Notes under the pieces: model-generated
Databases searched by the model: none
The model's input: the letters and a program-made list of their open reading frames with translations, nothing else
What the model was told of the DNA's origin: nothing
Assembly: GCA_002307905.1 (NCBI GenBank)
Contig: DBUL01000132.1
Location: 30,545-36,859 of the forward strand
DNA from: Rhizobiaceae bacterium UBA1291
GTDB taxonomy: Bacteria > Pseudomonadota > Alphaproteobacteria > Rhizobiales > Rhizobiaceae
Reading direction: 5' to 3'
DNA length: 6,315 nt
Program-made: the position numbers and the translations under genes
In this document: positions 1 through 6,315 of the stretch, one piece after another
Layout: each line of letters starts with the position of its first letter
How positions within the stretch are numbered: the stretch's first letter is position 1

Positions 1-487
1 GGTCGGTCTTGTTGATGACGACGACGTCGGCAAAGGCGATCTGGTCCTCGGCCTCGCGACTGTCCTTCAGACGCAGCGGCAGGTGCTTCGCGTCGACCAG
101 GGCGACCACGGCATCGAGTTCGGTCTTGGCGCGCACGTCGTCGTCCATGAAGAAGGTCTGGGCGACCGGCACCGGATCGGCAAGGCCGGTGGTCTCGACG
201 ATGATGCCGTCGAAACGGCCGGGGCGGCGCATCAGGCCTTCCACCACGCGGATCAGGTCGCCGCGCACGGTGCAGCAGACGCAGCCGTTGTTCATCTCGT
301 AGATCTCTTCGTCCGACTCGACGATCAGGTCGTTATCGATGCCGATCTCGCCGAACTCGTTGACGATGACCGCATATTTCTTGCCGTGATTGTCGGAGAG
401 GATGCGGTTCAGAAGCGTCGTCTTGCCGGCGCCGAGATAGCCGGTGAGCACGGTGACGGGAATGGGTTTTGCGGCAGTTTCGGTCAT
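1..487 (-). CDS. CobW/COG0523 (G3E) family GTPase, N-terminal part, cut by the window edge
   Basis: This is a P-loop GTPase of the G3E class, a family of metal chaperones and metallocentre-insertion factors (CobW, YjiA, zinc-linked YciC/ZNG1 types). Only the first 162 codons are present; the C-terminal part lies beyond the left edge. Visible in order are the Walker A motif GYLGAGKT at residues 16-23, the family's metal-binding CVCC motif at 69-72 (context GCVCCTV), the ETTGLADP switch motif at 98-105, and the NKTD guanine-specificity motif at 159-162, where the window ends. The ATG at 485-487 fits the usual family N-terminus, and GAGG (complement of 493-496) lies 5 nt upstream. A Zur-like inverted repeat sits about 37-50 bp upstream, which favours a role in zinc homeostasis over cobalamin synthesis. 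The family assignment is very secure. The metal served is inferred. Confidence 0.96.
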   Translation of the reverse strand, partial: MTETAAKPIPVTVLTGYLGAGKTTLLNRILSDNHGKKYAVIVNEFGEIGIDNDLIVESDEEIYEMNNGCVCCTVRGDLIRVVEGLMRRPGRFDGIIVETTGLADPVPVAQTFFMDDDVRAKTELDAVVALVDAKHLPLRLKDSREAEDQIAFADVVVINKTD

Positions 488-523
488 GAAAACCTCGATC
501 AGATGGGGCGCGGACGATGCGCC

Positions 524-537
524 TGTAATTATGTTAC
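524..537 (-). promoter_or_regulatory. Candidate Zur box upstream of the CobW-type GTPase
   Basis: The sequence TGTAATTATGTTAC contains a perfect inverted repeat, GTAA (525-528) and TTAC (534-537), in an AT-rich island within GC-rich DNA. It lies about 37 bp upstream of the GTPase start. From memory, the rhizobial/Agrobacterium Zur consensus is close to GTAATGTAATAACATTAC; over 14 aligned positions this site matches about 11. On the minus strand the site overlaps CATAAT (533 down to 528), one base from a consensus -10, so a bound repressor would block transcription. COG0523 genes are known Zur targets in several bacteria. The symmetry is seen; the identity of the regulator is inferred. Confidence 0.45.
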
Positions 538-588
538 CCCATATAGGCGCTGACGGGTGGCAGTTCAAAGGCTTTGTTTGCGGGCAAC

Positions 589-1392
589 TCAATCGTCTGC
601 TGAGACAAAAGTATCGACATCAAACGCCTGCACGTCACGCAGCAAGGCGATCAGCCCCGCGACTGCGTGATCGATCAGCTTCTCGCCCTTCTCGGCGGTG
701 GCTGCCTTGGCATTGCCGGTGACGCCACGTGGATTGAGATCCGCCATTTTCCAGCCGAACGCATGCGGGCCATAGGCGCGCAAATGGGTGAAGCGCGCGG
801 CATAGTCGGTTTGGAGTGAGGAAAAGTTCTCAGCCCTTGTCATGTCGACCCGCTCGGGATGCAATGCCAGCATGACCGAGGTTTCGATCTCGCCGCCGTG
901 GATGCCTATTGCCTTCTCCTCCGGCGCAATGACGCCTTGGGGCAATCCGAAGCGCGTCCAGCTGGTCGCAACCGCCAACATGCCGAGGCGCACCCGGGCT
1001 TCCGTCGCAACGATGGTCAACAGCGGTGAATTGCCGCCGTGAGCATTGAGCATGACGAACTTGCGAATGCCCTTGCGTGACAGGTCTTCGGCGATCGCCA
1101 GCCAGCGCGCGACGGCTTGCCCATAGGTGAGCGTCTTGCTGCCGGACACGTCCATGTGCTCGATAGAATAGCCGACCCGCTCGGCGGGAAGAAAGGTCAC
1201 CGGCAGGTCGACCGGCAACTTCTCGCCCAGTCGAGCGACGACGCCCTCGACAATCAGCGTGTCGGTCTCGAAAGGCAGATGCGGACCGTGCTGTTCGTGG
1301 GCGCCGAGCGGCAGGACGGCGATCCAGTCGCGCCTGGCCTCGGGCGGAAGCGAAGGGTCGTTGTCAAGGAAACGAGGGTTGGGCAGGGGCAT
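589..1392 (-). CDS. Creatininase-family metallohydrolase (creatinine amidohydrolase-like)
   Basis: A 267-residue protein of the creatininase/MftE superfamily: cytosolic, dinuclear-metal amidohydrolases acting on cyclic or linear amide bonds. The metal-binding block HEQHGPHLPFETD gives E33, H35 and D44, the positions that hold metal in creatininase. NAHGGN follows at 116-121 (H118), then HGGEIETS at 165-172. True creatininase has His-x-Glu at the H118 site; here the third position is Gly, so metal binding must differ, perhaps using E168 or E170, and creatinine need not be the substrate. The frame is open back to 1605, but similarity to the family begins at the ATG at 1390-1392 and the longer version would run into the divergent regulator gene, so the short start was chosen. 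A weak AGGA lies about 10 nt upstream of it. The family is secure; the substrate is unknown. Confidence 0.9.
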   Translation of the reverse strand: MPLPNPRFLDNDPSLPPEARRDWIAVLPLGAHEQHGPHLPFETDTLIVEGVVARLGEKLPVDLPVTFLPAERVGYSIEHMDVSGSKTLTYGQAVARWLAIAEDLSRKGIRKFVMLNAHGGNSPLLTIVATEARVRLGMLAVATSWTRFGLPQGVIAPEEKAIGIHGGEIETSVMLALHPERVDMTRAENFSSLQTDYAARFTHLRAYGPHAFGWKMADLNPRGVTGNAKAATAEKGEKLIDHAVAGLIALLRDVQAFDVDTFVSADD

Positions 1393-1489
1393 CTGGCGTC
1401 GATCCTGGTTCTTCGCTATGGATTTAGGCGCTTGAATGTTGGCCGCCGAAACAACTGAAGTAGCCGCCTTTCCGCGGCAGGAGGGGAGA
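1393..1489. promoter_or_regulatory. Divergent promoter region between creatininase-family gene and marR-type gene
   Basis: These 97 bp separate two divergently transcribed genes and must hold at least the start regions of both. A TTGAAT at 1432-1437 could be a rightward -35, but no good -10 follows at the right distance. Short GTTG/CAAC repeats (1438-1441 and 1452-1455) and a direct repeat of GCCGCC (1443-1448 and 1463-1468) are present, none strong enough to name as an operator. MarR regulators often bind between themselves and a divergent target, which is the only reason to suspect control here. Confidence 0.4.
1479..1484 (+). promoter_or_regulatory. Shine-Dalgarno site fixing the MarR start
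   Basis: AGGAGG lies 5 nt before the ATG at 1490. The upstream in-frame start at 1436 has no comparable site, so the ATG at 1490 is preferred. Confidence 0.8.
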
Positions 1490-1984
1490 ATGGCGAAAAA
1501 GGACAAGGGCGACAAGAAAAACAAGTCCTCCAAGAAGAAGGAAGACGGTACGCGCACTCTTTCCGTTGCCGCGGCCCTCACCCAGGCATCCCGGGCCATG
1601 CGCACCCAACTTTCTCGCGGCCTTGCCGACTGCGGCCTCTATGCCGGGCAGGATACGGTGGTGCAATTGCTCGCAGAGGAAGACGGATTGACGCCTGGTG
1701 CGCTGGCACAGAAGCTTGGCGTCAAAGCGCCGACCATGACACGCACGATCGGCCGGATGGAGGCCCAGGGTTTCGTTGAACGGCGCAATGCCGATGCCGA
1801 CGGGCGCTTGACCATGGTGTATCTGACACCTGAGGGGCGCGCCCGGCTCGATGCCATTGTCACGGCTACGGAGGAAGCCGAAGCAGCGGCGACCAAGGGC
1901 TTGTCGGGTAAGGAGGTCAAGCAACTCGTCAAACTGCTGGGGGCGGTCGAGGAAAGCCTGAACGTTCAGCCGATGAAAAGCTGA
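1490..1984 (+). CDS. MarR-family winged-helix transcriptional regulator with lysine-rich N-terminal tail
   Basis: A 164-residue DNA-binding regulator. Residues about 24-62 form the leading helices. The helix-turn-helix follows with LTPGALAQKLGVKAPTMTRTI at about 67-87, and the wing has the typical DADGR at 102-106 followed by TMVYLTPEGR, a MarR hallmark. Helices from about 117 to the C-terminus should complete the dimer interface. The first 17 residues are unusual, with nine lysines (K3, 4, 6, 9, 10, 12, 15, 16, 17), and look like a disordered basic arm. One cysteine (C48) lies in an early helix; a redox role is possible but unsupported. The gene is divergent from the creatininase-family gene and in the same direction as the LacI gene, 119 bp ahead of it. 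The ligand and targets cannot be read from the sequence. Confidence 0.93.
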   Translation: MAKKDKGDKKNKSSKKKEDGTRTLSVAAALTQASRAMRTQLSRGLADCGLYAGQDTVVQLLAEEDGLTPGALAQKLGVKAPTMTRTIGRMEAQGFVERRNADADGRLTMVYLTPEGRARLDAIVTATEEAEAAATKGLSGKEVKQLVKLLGAVEESLNVQPMKS

Positions 1985-1986
1985 TC

Positions 1987-2013
1987 TCCCGTTGATTTTC
2001 CGTGAGAACGGGA
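1987..2013 (+). terminator. Possible weak stem-loop after the MarR gene
   Basis: TCCCGTT (1987-1993) and AACGGGA (2007-2013) form a perfect 7-bp inverted repeat around a 13-nt loop, starting 3 bp after the MarR stop codon. There is no run of T after it, so it is not a classic intrinsic terminator. It may instead be an attenuating stem or chance. Confidence 0.3.
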
Positions 2014-2014
2014 A

Positions 2015-2052
2015 TTGATATGCGTACTTAAATTATTTAATTAAACTGTTTA
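2015..2052 (+). promoter_or_regulatory. AT-rich leader with candidate promoter and overlapping palindromes before the LacI gene
   Basis: Three perfect palindromic elements lie in 25 bp: TTAAATTATTTAA (2028-2040, 6-1-6), TTTAATTAAA (2036-2045) and TAAACTGTTTA (2042-2052, 5-1-5). A TTGATA at 2015-2020 and TTTAAT at 2036-2041 resemble -35 and -10 boxes, though the 15-bp spacer is short. The region is by far the most AT-rich part of the window. LacI-family repressors often bind palindromes over their own promoter, so autoregulation of the LacI-dehydrogenase operon is a reasonable inference; the MarR protein or another factor could also bind here. Confidence 0.45.
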
Positions 2053-2093
2053 GGCGCGTGAAGGGTACCGCAGGGCATGCATCGGTCCATCAA

Positions 2094-2099
2094 GGGAGG
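2094..2099 (+). promoter_or_regulatory. Shine-Dalgarno site that decides a GTG start for the LacI gene
   Basis: GGGAGG ends 4 nt before the GTG at 2104. The upstream in-frame ATG at 2077 has only a CAGGG almost touching it, which is poor spacing. Confidence 0.8.
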
Positions 2100-2103
2100 C
2101 AAA

Positions 2104-3123
2104 GTGGCTCAGAAGGTCAAACTGTCAACGATCGCTGAGTCGTTGGGCTTGTCGACGGCCACCATTTCGCTCGCACTTCGCGACAGCCCTCTGGTGGCGG
2201 CCGACACGCGCGAGAGGATCAAGGACCAGGCACGCGCCCTCGGCTACATTTACAATCGCCGGGCCGCCAGTCTGCGCACTTCCCGATCGGGAATTATCGG
2301 CGTCGTCGTTCACGACATCATGAACCCGTTCTATGGCGAAATTCTGAAGGCGATCGAGAGCGAACTGGACCGTAGCCGTCATACCTTCATTCTCTCCAAT
2401 CATTATGACTCGGTCGAGAAGCAGCGAACCTTCGTCGAAACGCTGCTTCAACTCGGAGGCGACGGCGTGATCATGTCGCCGGCCATCGGTACCCCGATCG
2501 AGGACATCAAGCTTGCCGAGGATAATGGCATGCCCGCGATCCTGATCGCCCGCCAGATGGAAGGGCTCGACGTGCCGACCTATCGCGGCGACGACAGCTA
2601 CGGCATATCTCTCGCCACCAATCACCTTATTGGTCTGGGCCATCGCGTGATCGCCATGATCGGTGGAACGGATCAGACCTCGACAGGGCGCGATCGCTAC
2701 CAAGGTTATGTCAACGCCTTGCGCAAGGCGGGTATCGAGGTGGATCCGGAGCTTCGCATACCCGGTCCCCGGACCAAGCAGGGGGGCTTCGAGGCGGCGG
2801 TGCATTTCCTGTCGCTGCCGCAGAAGCCGACCGCAGCGGTCTGCTGGAACGATCTCGTCGCCATCGGCCTGATGAACGGGATTGCCCGCGCCGGGCTGGT
2901 GCCGGGCCGCGACATTTCCGTGACCGGCTATGACGATCTCGAGGAGGCCTCGATCGCGACGCCGTCGCTGACCACGGTGTGGAATGGCCAGGCCGAGGTT
3001 GGGCGGCTTGCGGCGCGCGCCTTGCTCGACAAGCTGGCCGGCAGCCACGAGCCGGACGGTATTCATTTGATCAAGCCGGAAATGCGCATTCGCCAGTCGA
3101 CCGGCCCGATTCACGCTCGCTGA
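2104..3123 (+). CDS. LacI-family transcriptional regulator (GTG start)
   Basis: A 339-residue repressor with the standard LacI/GalR layout. The helix-turn-helix covers about residues 7-27 (TIAESLGLSTATISLALRDS) and leads to a hinge segment at about 51-60 with the minor-groove leucine L57. The periplasmic-binding-protein-like effector domain starts at about residue 63 (GIIGVVVHDIMNPFYGE). Typical effector-pocket and dimer features include R196 in TSTGRDRYQGY, D250 in CWNDLVAIGL, and the SVTGYDDLEEASIATPSLTTV-type stretch near residue 272. The GTG start at 2104 puts the helix-turn-helix at the usual distance from the N-terminus and has a good ribosome site; starting at the ATG at 2077 would add nine residues. 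The stop is 16 bp before the dehydrogenase start, so the two are probably co-transcribed and the effector is likely a metabolite of that enzyme's pathway. Effector identity is unknown. Confidence 0.95.
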   Translation: MAQKVKLSTIAESLGLSTATISLALRDSPLVAADTRERIKDQARALGYIYNRRAASLRTSRSGIIGVVVHDIMNPFYGEILKAIESELDRSRHTFILSNHYDSVEKQRTFVETLLQLGGDGVIMSPAIGTPIEDIKLAEDNGMPAILIARQMEGLDVPTYRGDDSYGISLATNHLIGLGHRVIAMIGGTDQTSTGRDRYQGYVNALRKAGIEVDPELRIPGPRTKQGGFEAAVHFLSLPQKPTAAVCWNDLVAIGLMNGIARAGLVPGRDISVTGYDDLEEASIATPSLTTVWNGQAEVGRLAARALLDKLAGSHEPDGIHLIKPEMRIRQSTGPIHAR

Positions 3124-3139
3124 CTTAACAGGAGGCCAA

Positions 3140-4102
3140 ATGCCGAATTCGCGCATCACCATCCTCGTGCCGGGCCGAATTAGCCCGCGGGTCACCGAAA
3201 GGCTATCAGAACGCTTCGACCTCCTCACGGTGCCGCATGGCAAGGAGCTCGAACTCTCTCTGGTCGATGCGGCGAGGGTTCGTGGGGTCGCGGTCTCGGG
3301 AGCACTTCCGGCCAGCTGGATTGCGGGGCTGCCCAATCTCGAAATAGTCGCCAGCTTTGGCGTGGGCTATGACGGCGTTGACGTTCACGCCGCCGCTGCA
3401 CGCGGCATTGTCGTGTCCAACACGCCGGATGTGCTCAACGACGAAGTCGCCGACACGACGATCGCCTTGTTGCTCAACACGTTGCGGCAGTTGCCCCAGG
3501 CGGAAACCTGGCTGCGGCAGGGCCGCTGGGCGGCGGAGGGGCCTTTCCCGCTGTCGCCACTGTCGCTCAAGGGGCGGCACGTGGGCATTCATGGCCTCGG
3601 TCGCATCGGTATGGAAATCGCCAAGCGGCTGGAACCGTTCAAGGTCAAGATCAGCTACTGCACGCGTCGGCCGCGGAGCGATGTCCATTATACCCATTTC
3701 CCCACGCTGCTCGGTCTCGCCGAGGCGGTCGACATACTGATCTCCATTGTTCCCAAGACGCCGGAAACGATCGGTGCGATCGATGCCGCAGTCTTGGGCG
3801 CGCTTGGCCCGCGCGGTGTGCTCATCAATGTTGGACGGGGCACGACGGTCGACGAGCCGGCGCTGATCGCGGCGCTGAAAGCCGGGACGATCGCGGCGGC
3901 CGGGCTCGACGTGTTTGCCAACGAGCCGCATGTTCCCACAGAACTGCTGGATCTGCCGAATGTTTCGCTGCTGCCGCATGTCGCCTCGGCTTCTGTCCCG
4001 ACCCGCAATGCCATGGCCGATCTTGTCGTCGACAACCTGACCGCCTGGTTCGAGACGGGGCGGGCGCTGACACCTGTGCCGGAAACGCCGCAAAAAGCCT
4101 GA
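3140..4102 (+). CDS. D-2-hydroxyacid dehydrogenase, glyoxylate/hydroxypyruvate reductase-like
   Basis: A 320-residue cytosolic oxidoreductase that should reduce 2-oxoacids such as glyoxylate or hydroxypyruvate to D-2-hydroxyacids. The split catalytic domain (about 1-100 and 285-320) surrounds the nucleotide-binding domain. The substrate loop reads SFGVGYDGVD at 72-81, and the Rossmann motif is GLGRIG at 152-157. Catalytic residues are R233 (in NVGRG), E262 (in ANEP) and H280 (in PHVAS). After the second beta strand come T175, R176 and R177 instead of an acidic residue, which in this family points to NADPH. The segment NTPDVLNDEVADTTIAL at 94-110 is the conserved family signature. AGGAGG at 3130-3135 lies 4 nt before the ATG. 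It follows the LacI gene by 16 bp, so it is probably that regulator's target. The family is secure; the exact substrate is not. Confidence 0.94.
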   Translation: MPNSRITILVPGRISPRVTERLSERFDLLTVPHGKELELSLVDAARVRGVAVSGALPASWIAGLPNLEIVASFGVGYDGVDVHAAAARGIVVSNTPDVLNDEVADTTIALLLNTLRQLPQAETWLRQGRWAAEGPFPLSPLSLKGRHVGIHGLGRIGMEIAKRLEPFKVKISYCTRRPRSDVHYTHFPTLLGLAEAVDILISIVPKTPETIGAIDAAVLGALGPRGVLINVGRGTTVDEPALIAALKAGTIAAAGLDVFANEPHVPTELLDLPNVSLLPHVASASVPTRNAMADLVVDNLTAWFETGRALTPVPETPQKA

Positions 4103-4110
4103 TCCGATGT

Positions 4111-4137
4111 CAAACCTGAGTGACGGCTTAGGCTTTG
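4111..4137. terminator. Candidate bidirectional stem-loop between convergent genes
   Basis: CAAACCTGAG (4111-4120) pairs with CTTAGGCTTTG (4127-4137) as a 10-bp stem, including one G-U pair on the plus-strand RNA and one bulged base (C4133), around a 6-nt loop. It lies between and over the ends of two tail-to-tail genes, where a shared terminator is expected. A wider repeat, AAAGCCT (4094-4100) and AGGCTTT (4130-4136), overlaps both stop codons. There is no clear T run on either side, so termination strength is uncertain. Confidence 0.35.
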
Positions 4138-4880
4138 CTCTGGGCGTAGGCGCGCACGGCATCGCCGAAGGCTACGAACAGCGCGCGCGAGGGCTCGTCG
4201 GTTTCGGCCCAATATTCAGGATGCCACTGTACCCCGATGGCGAAACCCTTGGCGCCGATCACCGATACGGCTTCGATCGTGCCATCTTCGGCCAGCGCCT
4301 CGACCTGCAAGCCTGGGGCGGTTTTCGAGATCGCCTGCCGATGAAGTGAGTTGACCTGGATCGAACCGGCGCCGAGATAGCGGGCGATGCACGAGCCCTC
4401 TGCCACGGTCACGTCCTGTCGGATGCTGTAGACCACGTCGCGGTCCTCATGCTGCGGCTTGCGGTGATCCCAAACGCCCTCCTGCTCCTGGATCTCGCTG
4501 GCCAGCGTGCCGCCGAGAGCGACATTCAGTTCCTGGATGCCGCGACAGATGGCGAACAGCGGGATGCCTCGTTCGATCGCTCTGCGGATGAGTGGAAGCG
4601 TCGTGGCATCGCGCGCCGGATCGAAGGGGCCATCGCTTTCACGCGCTTCGGCGCCATAAAGCGCGGGGTGCACATTGGTCGCCGAGCCCGAAACCAGCAG
4701 GCCGTCGACCCTGTCCAGCAGCGCGTCGGTCTCATTGCCATCTTCAAAGGCCGGGATGATGAAAGACATGACGCCGGCGACCTTGAGGGCGGCGCGGACA
4801 TATTGGTTCTGAGCGGCATGCCAATGCGTTCCGTCGAATTCGCGAATATCGGCGGGAATGGCGATGATCGGTTTGGACAT
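4128..4880 (-). CDS. Peptidase C26 / gamma-glutamyl-gamma-aminobutyrate hydrolase-like amidotransferase
   Basis: A 250-residue class I glutamine-amidotransferase fold enzyme of the PuuD type, which in polyamine breakdown splits gamma-glutamyl-GABA to glutamate and GABA; relatives act on other gamma-glutamyl amides. The nucleophile elbow is FAICRGIQELNVALGG with C112, and the His-Glu pair is H220 and E222 in WHPEY. SGSATNVHPALYG at 64-76 matches the oxyanion/substrate loop seen in PuuD-like proteins. The length is normal for the family. The frame opens at a TTG at 4901, but the ATG at 4878-4880 with GGAG 6 nt upstream (complement of 4887-4890) gives the expected N-terminus. It faces the dehydrogenase tail to tail and is divergent from the TRAP gene. 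No puuA, puuB or puuC partner is present here, so a polyamine role is only possible. Confidence 0.92.
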   Translation of the reverse strand: MSKPIIAIPADIREFDGTHWHAAQNQYVRAALKVAGVMSFIIPAFEDGNETDALLDRVDGLLVSGSATNVHPALYGAEARESDGPFDPARDATTLPLIRRAIERGIPLFAICRGIQELNVALGGTLASEIQEQEGVWDHRKPQHEDRDVVYSIRQDVTVAEGSCIARYLGAGSIQVNSLHRQAISKTAPGLQVEALAEDGTIEAVSVIGAKGFAIGVQWHPEYWAETDEPSRALFVAFGDAVRAYAQSKA

Positions 4881-4892
4881 GGGGGACTCCGG

Positions 4893-4966
4893 GAAAGCCA
4901 AGGCGGCACAGTATTTCTTGGAGTGAGCCGGGGGGATAAGTCAATATGAGATCTGTGCCGGCTTTC
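4893..4966. repeat. Interrupted inverted repeat in the divergent region
   Basis: GAAAGCC (4893-4899) and CGGCACAG (4904-4911) on the left are complementary to the continuous CTGTGCCGGCTTTC (4953-4966) on the right. Fourteen bases can pair, with a 5-base bulge in the left arm and a 41-nt loop between the arms. The loop contains the TTGACT promoter candidate of the C26 hydrolase gene. It could be a leader-RNA structure or paired regulator sites, or it could be chance. Confidence 0.4.
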
Positions 4967-5041
4967 AGAGGAACGCGCCGGGAGCGATCTTCTGCCCAAA
5001 AATGCAACCAATACAAGCAGGAAGACGGGCACAAAGCGTGA

Positions 5042-6295
<1,254 letters not shown>

Positions 6296-6315
6296 GCTTT
6301 TCAGCAACTGCAAGA

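Noticed and set aside
566..576. Palindrome CAAAGGCTTTG downstream of the creatininase-family gene as a terminator.
   Set aside because: Its one-base centre cannot form an RNA hairpin with all five pairs and no T run follows; it is too short to call an operator.
1393..1605. N-terminal extension of the creatininase-family protein by 71 residues.
   Set aside because: The extension has no family resemblance, runs antisense into the MarR coding region, and the ATG at 1392 gives the expected family start.
2077..2103. ATG start of the LacI gene nine codons upstream.
   Set aside because: Its Shine-Dalgarno-like bases are almost adjacent to the ATG, whereas the GTG at 2104 has GGGAGG at proper spacing.
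2125..3336. A long leftward open frame (403 codons) opposite the LacI gene.
   Set aside because: It mirrors the LacI gene in GC-rich DNA where antisense frames stay open; its translation shows no recognisable domain.

Overview
The window looks like ordinary chromosomal or chromid DNA from an alphaproteobacterium, most probably of the order Hyphomicrobiales (Rhizobium/Agrobacterium/Sinorhizobium-like). This is inferred from high GC in genes with AT-rich promoters, from protein resemblance (a CobW/G3E GTPase, a creatininase-family enzyme, a TakP-like TRAP binding protein) and from a candidate Zur box of the rhizobial type. No genus can be fixed from the sequence alone. No RNA gene, insertion sequence, CRISPR array or phage feature was found.

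Left part (1-1984): the first 162 codons of a CobW/COG0523 GTPase run leftward off the window edge, with a Zur-like inverted repeat just upstream. Next is a leftward creatininase-family metallohydrolase, divergent across about 97 bp from a rightward MarR-type regulator with a very lysine-rich N-terminal tail. The divergent layout suggests, but does not prove, that the MarR protein regulates the hydrolase.

Middle part (1985-4880): an AT-rich leader holding three overlapping palindromes precedes a LacI-family repressor that starts at GTG. The repressor is followed 16 bp later by a GRHPR-type D-2-hydroxyacid dehydrogenase (glyoxylate/hydroxypyruvate reductase-like), so the two very likely form an operon. 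A class I glutamine-amidotransferase-like hydrolase (peptidase C26, PuuD-like) faces them tail to tail, 25 bp away.

Right part (4881-6315): a 308-bp divergent intergenic region with an interrupted inverted repeat separates the C26 hydrolase from a Tat-exported TRAP binding protein of the 2-oxoacid (TakP) type. The membrane subunits would be expected just beyond the right edge.

A working idea, marked as inference, is that the right half handles small 2-oxo or 2-hydroxy acids: the TRAP system would import a 2-oxoacid and the dehydrogenase interconvert oxo- and hydroxyacids under LacI control. The LacI-leader palindromes are not repeated upstream of the TRAP gene, so there is no direct evidence of shared regulation. 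I see no clearly new biological system; the most checkable observations are regulatory elements.
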